This document shows, piece by piece, positions 8,482 through 20,886 of a stretch of 64,000 nt of DNA. This DNA comes from Enterococcus pallens ATCC BAA-351. GTDB lineage: Bacteria; Bacillota; Bacilli; Lactobacillales; Enterococcaceae. The stretch's first letter is position 1. Each line of letters begins with the position of its first letter. The notes beneath the pieces are model-generated. The model was not told the DNA's origin. It saw only the letters and a list, made by a program, of their open reading frames with translations, and made no database searches. A program made the translations under genes and the position numbers. Where the stretch lies: NCBI RefSeq assembly GCF_000407485.1, contig NZ_ASWD01000006.1, forward strand, positions 62,001 through 126,000, given 5' to 3'.

Positions 8482-8553
8482 TTCAATCACTCTTTCACTT
8501 CATAGTATTTTTATCATTCTATCATATACTGCCTAAAAGACAACCATTGTTTT

Positions 8554-8572
8554 CCGAACATTAGCGAACATT
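8554..8572 (+). promoter_or_regulatory. Tandem PurBox-like CGAACATT repeats between asd and the LCP gene
   Basis: CCGAACATT and GCGAACATT occur 10 bases apart in the divergent intergenic region. The first, with the preceding TTT, resembles the PurR box (AWWWCCGAACWWT) known from lactic acid bacteria. Function here is speculative. Confidence 0.3.
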
Positions 8573-8677
8573 TTTTTATTTTTTTCTAAGTTTTCGCATT
8601 CTCTTACTGATTAGACTACCCATCTGGTGAAAAAAGTTCATAATAAGCACGTACAAGATTAGAAATGAGGTCTATTT

Positions 8678-9571
8678 ATGAAAGCTGTCAAACGCGGACT
8701 GTTGATCCTGCTAGGCGTTATTGTGCTTGTTGAAGGTTACTTCGCTTTTTCTTTTATTAACGGCTATGAATCATCTAAGAATAAAACGACTGAGGCATCC
8801 ATTGAGTTTAATGGAACTGAAGCCCCTGATGTGAACGACTTGAATGTACTGATTATCGGTTCAGATTCCCGCGGCGAGGACCGGGGACGCTCCGATTCAC
8901 TGATGGTGGCTCATTACGACCAATCCAAGAAAGTTCCTAAGCTGGTATCGATCATGCGAGACAGCTACGTAGATATTCCAGGATATGGGATGGACAAAAT
9001 CAACGCTGCTTATTCTTATGGCGGCATTGAACTGGTGCGAAAAACCTTAGAGGAAAACTTCAACCTGCCTATTCAATACTATGTAGTAATTGATTTCGAT
9101 CATTTCAAAGATGCTGTGGACACCTTATTTCCTAAAGGCGTAACGATTAACGCTGAAAAGGATTTAGACTTAGACGGTGTTTTTATTAAAAAGGGCAAAC
9201 AAAAAATGGATGGAAATACCCTACTGCAATACTCGCGCTTCCGTGAAGACGAAGAAGGCGACTTTGGCCGCGTGCGACGCCAGCAGCAAGTGATGGGGGC
9301 AATCGCCAGCCAAATTACTAATGTAACCAGCTTAACCAAGCTACCTAAAACAACCGGTAAGCTGCTGGGATATGTCGAAACCAACGTTCCAGAAAGTACG
9401 ATGTTAAGTGTCGGAAAAGATTTCGCTCTAGGCGAAACGGAAAAAATCGAAACCTTAGCAGTACCAGTGGACGGCTCTTGGCAATTCAATGATTATACAG
9501 AAAGCGGCAGTGTCATTGAATTAGATGCTCAGCAAAACGCTGAAGCAGTTGAGAAATTTCTAACTGAATAA
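8678..9571 (+). CDS. LytR-CpsA-Psr (LCP) family cell-wall polymer ligase
   Basis: 297 residues with one N-terminal membrane helix (about 6-27) and an extracellular LCP domain. Signature regions are visible: VLIIGSDSRGEDRGRSDSLMV, LVSIMRDSYVDIPGYGMDKINAAYSYGG, and LLQYSRFREDEEGDFGRVRRQQQVM, which together hold the Asp/Arg residues that bind the pyrophosphate lipid. LCP enzymes attach teichoic acids or capsular glycans to peptidoglycan. The EPS locus in this window has no LCP gene, so this one could serve it, but several LCP paralogues are usual. ATG follows GAGG. Confidence 0.9.
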   Translation: MKAVKRGLLILLGVIVLVEGYFAFSFINGYESSKNKTTEASIEFNGTEAPDVNDLNVLIIGSDSRGEDRGRSDSLMVAHYDQSKKVPKLVSIMRDSYVDIPGYGMDKINAAYSYGGIELVRKTLEENFNLPIQYYVVIDFDHFKDAVDTLFPKGVTINAEKDLDLDGVFIKKGKQKMDGNTLLQYSRFREDEEGDFGRVRRQQQVMGAIASQITNVTSLTKLPKTTGKLLGYVETNVPESTMLSVGKDFALGETEKIETLAVPVDGSWQFNDYTESGSVIELDAQQNAEAVEKFLTE

Positions 9572-9602
9572 CCTAAAATGGTCTCGCCTAACCAGACCAG
9601 TA

Positions 9603-9652
9603 AGCTGCAGATAGCAACTTCTCCTGAAGAAGTCGTTAGCTGCAGCATTTTT
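9603..9652 (+). terminator. Terminator of the LCP gene
   Basis: A long stem (GCTGCAG...CTGCAGC, extended by an inner AACTTCT/AGAAGT stem) is followed by TTTTTATTT, shortly after the stop codon. Confidence 0.8.
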
Positions 9653-9662
9653 ATTTACCCGC

Positions 9663-9693
9663 AAAAAACTGACAACCCATCAGGATCGTCAGT
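9663..9693 (-). terminator. Terminator of the CsbD gene
   Basis: Reading the minus strand, ACTGAC pairs with GTCAGT across a partly paired loop and is followed by six Ts. Confidence 0.7.
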
Positions 9694-9701
9694 CAGTATT
9701 G

Positions 9702-9923
9702 TTAGTCTTCTTTTTTCTTACTGAATTTTTCTTTCAGCTTGTGGCCTTCTTCTTTAATCTCATCACCTAAATGACGAGCATCATTCTTAAGGTCTGCACC
9801 AAGTGATTGGCCTTTGCCTTTTAGCTCTTGGCTTTTGTCGCCTTTGACTTTACCAGCAGCTTCATTAGCTTTGCCTTTTGTTTTGTCCTTCGCATCTTTT
9901 AATTCTTTGCTTGTGTCTGTCAT
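9702..9923 (-). CDS. CsbD-family general stress protein
   Basis: 73 residues, highly charged and without hydrophobic stretches, with repeated K-G-K and A-x-G-K-V-K-G-D patterns typical of CsbD proteins. These accumulate in stress or stationary phase; their molecular role is not well defined. ATG 9923 was preferred to the in-frame ATG at 9929 because AGGAGGTC then sits at normal distance. It is a single gene with its own promoter and terminator. Confidence 0.85.
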   Translation of the reverse strand: MTDTSKELKDAKDKTKGKANEAAGKVKGDKSQELKGKGQSLGADLKNDARHLGDEIKEEGHKLKEKFSKKKED

Positions 9924-9946
9924 AATCATGACCTCCTCTTTCCTTA

Positions 9947-9975
9947 AGAGTAGGCATTGTCAGCGCTTTTTGCAA
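9947..9975 (-). promoter_or_regulatory. Sigma-A-like promoter of the CsbD gene
   Basis: TTGCAA, a 17-base spacer and TACTCT on the minus strand, about 25 bases upstream of the start codon. Confidence 0.5.
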
Positions 9976-9984
9976 CTAATCTGC

Positions 9985-10587
9985 TTACAAGCCTTCCAGC
10001 CAATTACGGGCAGACTGCAGCTCTTCCATATTAATCTGATGACCCGTGCTTGTCTCTTCAACAAATACGTTCCCGTTGCGCTTTTGGAAGGCGGTGACTA
10101 ATTCATCAAAGGATTCTTGGCTAACAATCGGATCACGATCGCCGCCATAAGACAACCATACCTTCTTATCCGACAAATCAAAGGTTTTCGTATGAACTTC
10201 TAACGACATAGGATGGAAAAACAAGCCCTTACGCAAAGGCGTTTCTCGTTCCAGCAATAAGTGAGCAGCAATGTTCGCACCGTTAGAATAGCCAACCAGT
10301 ACCCAATCCTCCATCGCTACGCCTTTCTCCTTGCTTTCTTTTTCGATCGCCGCTAACAGCTTATCCGTTTCCTCTTCCAAGCTTTCAACGTCAAATTGAT
10401 TCAACCCATTCCGTTTAAAAAAGCGATTCATGCCCTCTTCTTGAATTTCCCCTCGAAAAGACAGAATCCGGCAGCTGCCATCTAAAAAACGGGCAATATC
10501 TACGAGTGAGGTTTCGTCGCCGCCAGTTCCATGCAGCAGCAATAAATTCTTGCCGCCCGCTTGCCCAGCATCGTATAAAGTTTTCAT
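9985..10587 (-). CDS. Alpha/beta-hydrolase, carboxylesterase/phospholipase type (MhqD-like)
   Basis: 200 residues covering a complete small alpha/beta-hydrolase. LLLLHGTGGDE near the N-terminus gives the oxyanion hole, VGYSNGANIA supplies the nucleophilic serine, and GGDRDPIV (Asp) and STGHQI (His) complete the triad. Bacillus MhqD belongs to the same family and is induced by quinones; whether this protein shares that role is unknown. ATG follows GGAGG. A DsrE-like gene lies upstream on the same strand with 83 bases between them, so the two could share a transcript. Confidence 0.8.
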   Translation of the reverse strand: MKTLYDAGQAGGKNLLLLHGTGGDETSLVDIARFLDGSCRILSFRGEIQEEGMNRFFKRNGLNQFDVESLEEETDKLLAAIEKESKEKGVAMEDWVLVGYSNGANIAAHLLLERETPLRKGLFFHPMSLEVHTKTFDLSDKKVWLSYGGDRDPIVSQESFDELVTAFQKRNGNVFVEETSTGHQINMEELQSARNWLEGL

Positions 10588-10670
10588 CGCTCATCCTCCG
10601 TTACTTACTTTTTATAAGTTAAAGGTAGCATGTTCGACAATAGATAGCAAAGAATCTGTTTGCGACTTGA

Positions 10671-10991
10671 TTAGAAAGTGACCACTTTATCCGCCCATTC
10701 CACCATTTCTACACAATCAAACATGGTAGAAACCGGACAGCTGGTTTTGTCTTCTAATTGCCGAGACTTCAGACAAGTACCGCAAGCCAACAGCTCCCCA
10801 CCATTTTCCTCCAGCTTTTTCATTTGGGCTGGGACGTCGTATTCTTCATCCACGATGGCTTCCACTTCAACCGCTTCTCCCATCAAAAAGAATTTAACCT
10901 CGTGCTGCTTTTTCAAACTGGCTACGCCAAAACGAAAAGCATTCCAGGCTTTTTCGTGTTCCTTCGTTTCTAAAATAATCGCTAATTTCAT
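10671..10991 (-). CDS. DsrE-family small sulfur-relay-like protein
   Basis: 106 residues with the DsrE/F fold pattern: KLAIILETKEHEKAWNAFRFG at the N-terminus and LLACGTCLKSR with the conserved cysteine after helix three. The family includes sulfur-transfer proteins of tRNA thiolation and small proteins of unknown use. The extra cysteines (CPVSTMFDC) could allow redox or metal chemistry. It has a clear promoter and may be read together with the esterase gene. Confidence 0.7.
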   Translation of the reverse strand: MKLAIILETKEHEKAWNAFRFGVASLKKQHEVKFFLMGEAVEVEAIVDEEYDVPAQMKKLEENGGELLACGTCLKSRQLEDKTSCPVSTMFDCVEMVEWADKVVTF

Positions 10992-11039
10992 GGTTTTCGC
11001 TCCTTCAACTCTAGTTAATTAATTGTCTCATTAGTTATA

Positions 11040-11067
11040 AGTATAGTAGTTTCTAGAATTTAGACAA
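11040..11067 (-). promoter_or_regulatory. Sigma-A promoter of the DsrE-like gene
   Basis: TTGTCT, a 16-base spacer and TATACT on the minus strand, about 50 bases upstream of the start codon. Confidence 0.7.
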
Positions 11068-11312
11068 GAGCTTCTGATCTCTGAAAACCAGACGGATATT
11101 CTTCTGTTCTTTGCTGTCATCTAAAATAGCTGATCGTTGAAATGCACGCAATCTATTTAATTCAACTTATCTTCTTTTCTCTGGAAAACACTTGGCTATG
11201 AGCGGATTTTTTCGCATAGCTTGATTAACTATTTCAATTCAGCTGTCTACTTTTTAGCCATGGCTTTTGCCACTAATCAATAACTCCTCACCAAGCTTTC
11301 CCACTTCTTACA
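11068..11312. other. Intergenic stretch without a recognised gene
   Basis: No supported ORF. An imperfect hairpin at about 11194-11221 (GGCTATGAGCG / CGCATAGCT) with an internal T-run is the only structure seen. Confidence 0.5.
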
Positions 11313-11357
11313 GAAAAGCAGCGCAGGTATGTATATCATTCTCCCCTGCGCTGCTTC
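11313..11357 (-). terminator. Terminator of the first pseudo-receiver winged-helix gene
   Basis: A perfect eleven-base GC-rich stem (AGCAGCGCAGG/CCTGCGCTGCT) is followed on the minus strand by TTTTCTG. Confidence 0.8.
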
Positions 11358-11371
11358 TTATTCACTATTTT

Positions 11372-12121
11372 TTATCCAGCCAATTGGCCTTCTGATTTAG
11401 CCAGTTGGATTAATTGCCAGAACTTGTCAGTAAAGGCATAGCCTTTTTTCCAGTGATTCTTAATAATTTCGTCATGAATGCCCACATCCTGGAATTTTCC
11501 ACGGATTTTTTTCACAATGTTTGATAATGAAGAAAGCTGAGAGTTGGTTAATTCCTCTGACCAAATATGTTCGCAAATCGCTTTACGCGAAATGGTTTGA
11601 TTATCTACCGAAACTAAATAGTAGAACACTTTTCTTTCGTTGCTGGAAAGCTTGCGTAACGCCCGTAGGAATTGATCCCCTTCCGCCAAGAAAAATTGAT
11701 TAGGAGTATTGATCGTTGATGAACTGTTCATCGCTTCCGCTTGTGTCGCGCTGCTTGTGTTGGTACGTTCTAACTTTTCACGCAAGATTTCAAATGTATC
11801 AGCTGCTTCGATCCAGCCATCTATTTCTAGATCTGCGTATTTCTCGCGATCCTGTTTATCTGGCAGACTTTCAACCTTTCTAAAGACTTTGATATCTTTC
11901 GTATTTAAAACCTTCAAGATTTCAACCATCTGATGATCGGAAATTGTTTCACTAATGATCACAATTGGGAAAAAATTGATGACATTCATCAAGAAAACTT
12001 TATTGTTTAATTGGTCAAAATCACAGAAAGTACAATATACTTCATGACTCAGTCGTTGAATATTCTCCTGCAGACTTTTCTCGTTTAAAATATTTCTGGT
12101 CAACACTAAAATTTTTTGCAT
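11372..12121 (-). CDS. Winged-helix regulator with pseudo-receiver domain, copy 1
   Basis: 249 residues. The C-terminal part (about 155-240) is an OmpR/PhoB-type winged helix (LRKLSSNERKVFYYLVSV, ISRKAICEHIW, LSSLSNIVKKIRGKF, HWKKGYAF). The first 120 residues are laid out like a receiver (KILVLTRNIL, IVIISETISDH), but the acidic pocket and phospho-acceptor Asp are missing; Ser/Glu occupy that strand. It is therefore unlikely to be phosphorylated like a normal response regulator, and no histidine kinase is adjacent. A paralogue lies at 45640-46323. Confidence 0.75.
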   Translation of the reverse strand: MQKILVLTRNILNEKSLQENIQRLSHEVYCTFCDFDQLNNKVFLMNVINFFPIVIISETISDHQMVEILKVLNTKDIKVFRKVESLPDKQDREKYADLEIDGWIEAADTFEILREKLERTNTSSATQAEAMNSSSTINTPNQFFLAEGDQFLRALRKLSSNERKVFYYLVSVDNQTISRKAICEHIWSEELTNSQLSSLSNIVKKIRGKFQDVGIHDEIIKNHWKKGYAFTDKFWQLIQLAKSEGQLAG

Positions 12122-12508
12122 TAAAAAATCCCCATTTCTTTGAATATCTAGCTGCTGACTCTCTTAACTTTTCCATACTTATTTTAAAAAAACATCAAGT
12201 GTTGTGCTCACTTTTTGCTCGAAGGCATAATGTGGGTTTATTCTAAGAGCATTAAAAACTGGAAAACATTAATTATAACTTTCTGTTAATAAGTGATGGA
12301 TTGTCAAGACAAACAACATCTAGCAATATAAAATTAGTTCTATTCAACTCAATTTTCTTCATTATTTTATTTTTAACAGCAAAAACTAGTTTTTCATATG
12401 CTAACGAACCTTTTATTACCTTATTCTAATTTACTGATTTTTTTTCTATTGTATAGAAATAATTTTTCAACCACATACTAGTGAAAATCAAAAAGAATAT
12501 TCTATCTA
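12122..12508. other. Divergent control region between the winged-helix and Mga-type genes
   Basis: About 390 AT-rich bases without a gene. It must contain the winged-helix gene's promoter on the minus strand (a TATAAT is seen, no good -35) and lies just upstream of the Mga gene's promoter. Confidence 0.5.
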
Positions 12509-12536
12509 TTGGATTCCGTTATTTTTTTGTTATAAT
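12509..12536 (+). promoter_or_regulatory. Promoter of the Mga-type regulator
   Basis: TTGGAT, a 16-base spacer and TATAAT, with an extended TG element before the -10. Its position places the true start codon at 12622, downstream of in-frame codons back to 12481. Confidence 0.7.
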
Positions 12537-12621
12537 AGAGATTAAAATTATGACCGATTCTTATATCCTTGTTTTAAACGAATATTCATCTAATACACAT
12601 ATTATTGAAGGAAGTGGGCCT

Positions 12622-14088
12622 ATGAAGCAACTATTATCCACAAAACATCAAACTCAGCTGATTATCATGGAGGCTTTTTTAGAAAAGAATGAGATTACAA
12701 TTGAGGAGCTGGAGACATTAACTGGTGCTTCAAAACAGACAATTCGCACCTATATTGATGAAGTGAAGCAGTCCACCGACTTCTTCCATATCCAAAAGGG
12801 AAAAGGAACTTATTTTCTTAAGCGGAATAATCGCACAACCTACAGCACGATTTATCGTTACTTTTATCAGCATTCGATTCAGCTGCAGCTATTGGAGATT
12901 ATTTTCCTGAATCCTTTTATCCAGACGAAGGAGATTGTTCAACGATTTGGTATCAGCCGTTCCCAGTGCAACCAGCTGCGGCATACGTTAAAAAAGGTTT
13001 GCGAATCCTATGGCTTTTCCCTAAGCGATTCACCCTTTAGATTTCAAGGAGACGATTACAAAATTTGTGCTTTCTTTATTGCTTATATGTTCGAAAAATA
13101 TGACTTTGCTGACGAATACATATCTCCAAAAGAAAACCAATTGCTGGATCAATTAATCCCTAGCTTTGCGAATCTTCCACTGGTAGGTGGTCTGCAAAAT
13201 AGACATCGCATTAAGACTTGGTTATGGGTCATCATCAAATTAAGCAAGCATTTCCCTGAACACTTGAATCAAGAATTCGACAACGTAGAAACGTTCAAAT
13301 CCGTCTTCAGCTATCAGGATTTCGAGGAAACCTTCTCTGTAAGTTTCTCTGGTCATATCAACCATGTTTTCTCCCAGCTGTACTTATTTTTGGAGGAAAA
13401 AATTACCGTTCCTGAACTGGTAAGAAAAAAGGAGTCGTTTGTTTCCTTTTTCCAAACGTTGTATTCCCTGTTTAACTGTACCGAAACCTTTGATGACAAG
13501 CGTCTTATCGATGTAGCTCTTTTGCTTTACATCGGACCTAACTATATTTTAAATAAGAGAAGACATCGCTTTGTTTTAAACTTCTTTGAACAAAACAGCT
13601 GCTTTTCAAAGGAAATCTCCGAAAAGCTCTATCACGAAATTCTACATTTGAGAACCATAATTGGTGCAGATGGGCTGTTTTTTGAAATAATGTATTCTCT
13701 GTTGATTAATGAAACTACCTTGACTAGATTAATCAAGGAGCACCAAGTGAAAAAACGGGTGGGGGTTTTGTATACCTATGATAAGGAGCATAGTGAGCTG
13801 TTTGCTTATCAATTGAACAATTCCTTTACCAATAATTTGGCGTTTGAAGTGATTGACTACGAGGATTACTGCAATGCTCAGTATAGTGAGGCGGAGCTGG
13901 CAGGCTATGACTTTATTATGACTAGTTTGACCACCTTGAAGCTGGACAACTGTATTGTCACTGATATCTATCCAACCATTTCTGACATTAAATATTTAAA
14001 TGAACTCGCTGATTTTGCAATTCGAAAAAAGTTTGAAAATGGCTTGAAGCATGCGTTGACCAATCCGCTCCCCAATGTTCAACCCTAA
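12622..14088 (+). CDS. Mga-family transcriptional regulator
   Basis: 488 residues from ATG 12622, after GGAAGTGG. An N-terminal helix-turn-helix (ITIEELETLTGASKQTIRTYIDEV) is followed by a second Mga-type helix-turn-helix (IQTKEIVQRFGISRSQCNQLRHTLKKV). A long helical middle could hold PRD-like modules, and a C-terminal region with KKRVGVLYTYDKEHS resembles the EIIB-like end of Mga/AtxA proteins. Family members control virulence and surface genes and can respond to PTS phosphorylation. Possible targets are the adjacent GH25 gene or the divergent regulator; no operator was identified. Confidence 0.8.
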   Translation: MKQLLSTKHQTQLIIMEAFLEKNEITIEELETLTGASKQTIRTYIDEVKQSTDFFHIQKGKGTYFLKRNNRTTYSTIYRYFYQHSIQLQLLEIIFLNPFIQTKEIVQRFGISRSQCNQLRHTLKKVCESYGFSLSDSPFRFQGDDYKICAFFIAYMFEKYDFADEYISPKENQLLDQLIPSFANLPLVGGLQNRHRIKTWLWVIIKLSKHFPEHLNQEFDNVETFKSVFSYQDFEETFSVSFSGHINHVFSQLYLFLEEKITVPELVRKKESFVSFFQTLYSLFNCTETFDDKRLIDVALLLYIGPNYILNKRRHRFVLNFFEQNSCFSKEISEKLYHEILHLRTIIGADGLFFEIMYSLLINETTLTRLIKEHQVKKRVGVLYTYDKEHSELFAYQLNNSFTNNLAFEVIDYEDYCNAQYSEAELAGYDFIMTSLTTLKLDNCIVTDIYPTISDIKYLNELADFAIRKKFENGLKHALTNPLPNVQP

Positions 14089-14258
14089 ACTGATGGATAA
14101 GCTTGTGTCAGCCGATACATGATGAACGTATTTTACCTTATATTTTTAAGAAATGTTTTACCCTTAAAGTATAATTTCGGCCATTGTTTTCTACCAGTTC
14201 CTTCAGGCATGATAAGGGTAGCAAGCTTGCCAAATACCTGAAGAAAAGAAGGGATAAC

Positions 14259-15149
14259 ATGACCCAACCAATTATTTTAGATATCAGCGAATGGCAGGTG
14301 CCTTCGCAAATTAATTACCAGCAACTGGCTCAACAGGTGGCTCACGTAATTGTCCGCGTACAATACGGTTCTGCCTATGAAGACAAACATTACCGAACCC
14401 ATATTGAAAACTTCCAGGCGCTAGGCGTACCTGTCGCCGTCTATGCTTGGGTTCGCGGTGTCAATCATCACGATATGGAAGAAGAAGCTCGCAGCTTTTA
14501 CGAACGAGCTAAACAATACAACCCCACCTTTTACTGGCTGGACGTTGAAGAACAATCGATGGCTGACATGCGGGGCGGTGTAGAATGCTACCGCCGCAAG
14601 CTCAAGGAACTTTCTGGCAAAAAAGTCGGTGCTTATATCGCCAACCATCTTTATAGCACCTTCAATCTGGTTACCGAAAATTTCGATGCGATTTGGCTGC
14701 CAACCTATGGTGCGAATACCGGCAGCTACCAAGGAGCTAACCCAACTGCTTCCAACCAGTATGATTTGCATCAGTATACCTCTGTCGGACGGCTGGCCGG
14801 TTATGCCGGCGCATTGGATTTGAATCGTTTAGCAGGGACAAAACCTCTTAGCTATTTTACCGATGGTGCTTCCACAGCCGCCCCCTCACCGACACCGAGC
14901 TGGGGAACTGCTGAGAAAGGCATTTTCACTTTAAACACAGCCATTCATTTACGAACTGAGCCTTCTGCCAGTGCTCAAAGCTTAGCTGTGCTGCCCGCAG
15001 GTTCCGAGGTCCATTACAATGCCTTTGCTCATCAAAATGGGTATGTCTGGATTCGTCAACCCCGAGGAGACGGCACCGTCGCCTATTTAGCGACAGGACC
15101 ATCAAATGGTACGGTAAGAACCGGCACAGCCTGGGGGACTTTTCGTTAA
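14259..15149 (+). CDS. GH25 muramidase with C-terminal SH3-like domain, no signal peptide
   Basis: 296 residues from ATG 14259, after AGAAGGG. An upstream in-frame ATG (14184) would add a non-hydrophobic, unlikely leader. The GH25 fold spans about 1-200, with Asp8 in ILDISEW and Asp95/Glu97 in FYWLDVEE as catalytic residues. An Ala/Pro/Ser/Thr linker leads to an SH3-type wall-binding domain (about 225-290). The layout is that of a phage endolysin: no export signal, so release would need a holin, lysis or a non-classical route. No phage genes surround it. An IS200 element begins just after its stop codon. Confidence 0.85.
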   Translation: MTQPIILDISEWQVPSQINYQQLAQQVAHVIVRVQYGSAYEDKHYRTHIENFQALGVPVAVYAWVRGVNHHDMEEEARSFYERAKQYNPTFYWLDVEEQSMADMRGGVECYRRKLKELSGKKVGAYIANHLYSTFNLVTENFDAIWLPTYGANTGSYQGANPTASNQYDLHQYTSVGRLAGYAGALDLNRLAGTKPLSYFTDGASTAAPSPTPSWGTAEKGIFTLNTAIHLRTEPSASAQSLAVLPAGSEVHYNAFAHQNGYVWIRQPRGDGTVAYLATGPSNGTVRTGTAWGTFR

Positions 15150-15158
15150 CAAATCAAA

Positions 15159-15180
15159 ACCACCCGTGGTAACGGGTGGT
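15159..15180. repeat. IS200 right-end hairpin
   Basis: A perfect nine-base stem with loop GGTA, ten bases after the GH25 stop codon. It may double as the GH25 terminator. Confidence 0.8.
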
Positions 15181-15286
15181 TTGCTCTTCGGCTGAAAGCC
15201 TCTTTTACCGGCCTTGGCCTAAAAGGCCTTCTGAAGGAGCTTCCTCCCGCACCACTATTACCCACTGATTCTAAAAGAATCTCGGG

Positions 15287-15760
15287 TTATTTCTTTTTGT
15301 TTTTTTCTCCTGTAAACGGATCATATTCTTCAAATAATGTTAACTGATCTGCTGCATAATCATCTTGTAATTGATTACGAATATATTCTGCTATCTTCTC
15401 CTTGTTTCGTCCGACTGTATCCACGTAATAGCCACGACACCAAAATTTTCGATTCCCATAACGATATTTTAGATTGGAATGACGATCGAATATCATCAAA
15501 CTACTTTTTCCTTTCAAGTAACCCATGAATTGAGAAATACTTATTTTGGGCGGGACGCTAACAAGTAGGTGAATGTGGTCTTTACAGGCATTTGCTTCGA
15601 GAATTTCTACTCCTTTTCGTTCGCATAATTCTCGAATAATCTCGCCGATGCTTTGTTTGTATTTTCCATAGATAATCTGCCTTCTATACTTTGGGGCAAA
15701 TACAACGTGGTACTTACATCTCCAACTGGTATGTGATAAACTTTCTTTGTCCTTTTTCAT
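15287..15760 (-). CDS. tnpA: IS200-type Y1 transposase
   Basis: 157 residues, the usual size. The HUH motif is His62-Ile-His64 in DHIHLLVS and the single catalytic tyrosine is Tyr126 in KIAEYIRNQ. The N-terminus (TSWRCKYHVVFAPKYRR) is diagnostic. It catalyses single-strand excision and integration at the element's hairpins. The frame is intact, so the element may be active. The start codon follows TAGGAGGT, which is complementary to a segment of the 5' leader. Confidence 0.95.
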   Translation of the reverse strand: MKKDKESLSHTSWRCKYHVVFAPKYRRQIIYGKYKQSIGEIIRELCERKGVEILEANACKDHIHLLVSVPPKISISQFMGYLKGKSSLMIFDRHSNLKYRYGNRKFWCRGYYVDTVGRNKEKIAEYIRNQLQDDYAADQLTLFEEYDPFTGEKNKKK

Positions 15761-15766
15761 AAGGGT

Positions 15767-15827
15767 ACCTCCTAATTTGTTTGCGATGCGGTCGGGAAAC
15801 CAGCATCAGTTTAACATTCTAGGAGGT
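15767..15827 (-). promoter_or_regulatory. Leader RNA structure masking the tnpA ribosome binding site
   Basis: ACCTCCTA in the leader (15820-15827) is a perfect eight-base complement of the TAGGAGGT ribosome site (15767-15774), six bases before ATG. Between them an inner GATGC/GCATC hairpin (about 15786-15807) would close the structure. Similar repression is known for Salmonella IS200. Confidence 0.75.
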
Positions 15828-15857
15828 TTTTTCACTACCACGCTGGAAGCTCTCCGG

Positions 15858-15880
15858 AACCACCTGCATAGCAGGTGGTT
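15858..15880. repeat. IS200 left-end hairpin
   Basis: A ten-base perfect stem AACCACCTGC/GCAGGTGGTT with a three-base loop at the tnpA-proximal end. Confidence 0.8.
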
Positions 15881-15896
15881 TTCAAAGCATACAACA

Positions 15897-15930
15897 AAAA
15901 GAGGAGCGTCTATTCCGACGTCTCCTCTTC
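15897..15930 (-). terminator. Terminator overlapping the 3' end of the small unknown gene
   Basis: On the minus strand AGAGGAGACGTC pairs with GACGCTCCTCT, followed by five Ts. The stop codon lies inside the hairpin loop. Confidence 0.75.
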
Positions 15931-16248
15931 ATTAAATAAATTTACTCGCATAAAGCCCCATTGCGTTGGCAAATAATAACCATCCACCGCTTCATTCTTT
16001 AACCGGCTGGAAATCAATGAACCCTTGATCTGATACAATGCCGGCTTCTCCGGATCAAGCGGACCCAGCTTCTCCAGCAATTCTTCCAAATCGTGCTTTG
16101 TCATCATAAAGTAGACAAAATCTGAATCCTTCAATCGTTCATGACTAATCGCACCATCAAATGTCATCCTTGACCTTAATTCTTCAGGACTCAAGGTCAC
16201 ACTCACCGGTAACAACTCCAACTCTCGAAAGGAAAATCCCTCCGCCAT
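15910..16248 (-). CDS. Small protein of unknown function
   Basis: 112 residues from ATG 16248, preceded by GGGGGAG. Soluble, mildly acidic, with no signal or membrane segment. Visible patterns are a paired EL-LLP-VTLSPEELRSR segment, a KHDLEELLEKLGPL helix and YYLPTQWGFMRVNLF near the end. I do not recognise the family. It lies 63 bases downstream of lacZ on the same strand, with no terminator seen between them, so it may be co-transcribed. Confidence 0.6.
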   Translation of the reverse strand: MAEGFSFRELELLPVSVTLSPEELRSRMTFDGAISHERLKDSDFVYFMMTKHDLEELLEKLGPLDPEKPALYQIKGSLISSRLKNEAVDGYYLPTQWGFMRVNLFNEEETSE

Positions 16249-16311
16249 CTGTACTCCCCCTATCACATGCTTCCAGTTTTATTTTATCACAGTTGACGGA
16301 GGTTTGAGTGT

Positions 16312-20822
<4,511 letters not shown>

Positions 20823-20886
20823 GGAACTACTTCCAAGGGGATTTTGTTGCTACTATATGTCATTATGTTGAATGAAGGGAGAAAAA

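Larger units (their letters stand above)
15150..15890 (-). mobile_element. IS200/IS605-family insertion sequence (tnpA only)
   Basis: About 0.74 kb containing one Y1 transposase gene on the minus strand. Subterminal hairpins lie at both ends: 15159-15180 (ACCACCCGT/ACGGGTGGT) and 15858-15880 (AACCACCTGC/GCAGGTGGTT). Their similarity to each other is expected of the hairpins this family recognises. There are no inverted terminal repeats or target duplications, as normal for the family. Exact tips cannot be fixed without the empty site. No tnpB is present. Confidence 0.85.

Noticed and set aside
8195-8536. Open frame antisense to the 5' part of asd
   Set aside because: It overlaps a certain gene and has no ribosome site or domain pattern.
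11194-11221. Hairpin GGCTATGAGCG/CGCATAGCT as a terminator or small RNA
   Set aside because: No gene leads into it, the T-run lies in the loop and no promoter is seen.
12481-12621. Upstream extension of the Mga-type regulator from an earlier GTG
   Set aside because: The extension contains the gene's own extended -10 promoter and has no ribosome site; ATG 12622 has a good one.
15159-15880. The two GGTGG hairpins as CRISPR-like or phage attachment repeats
   Set aside because: Only two copies exist, each self-complementary and at the ends of a tnpA element; they are IS200 subterminal hairpins.
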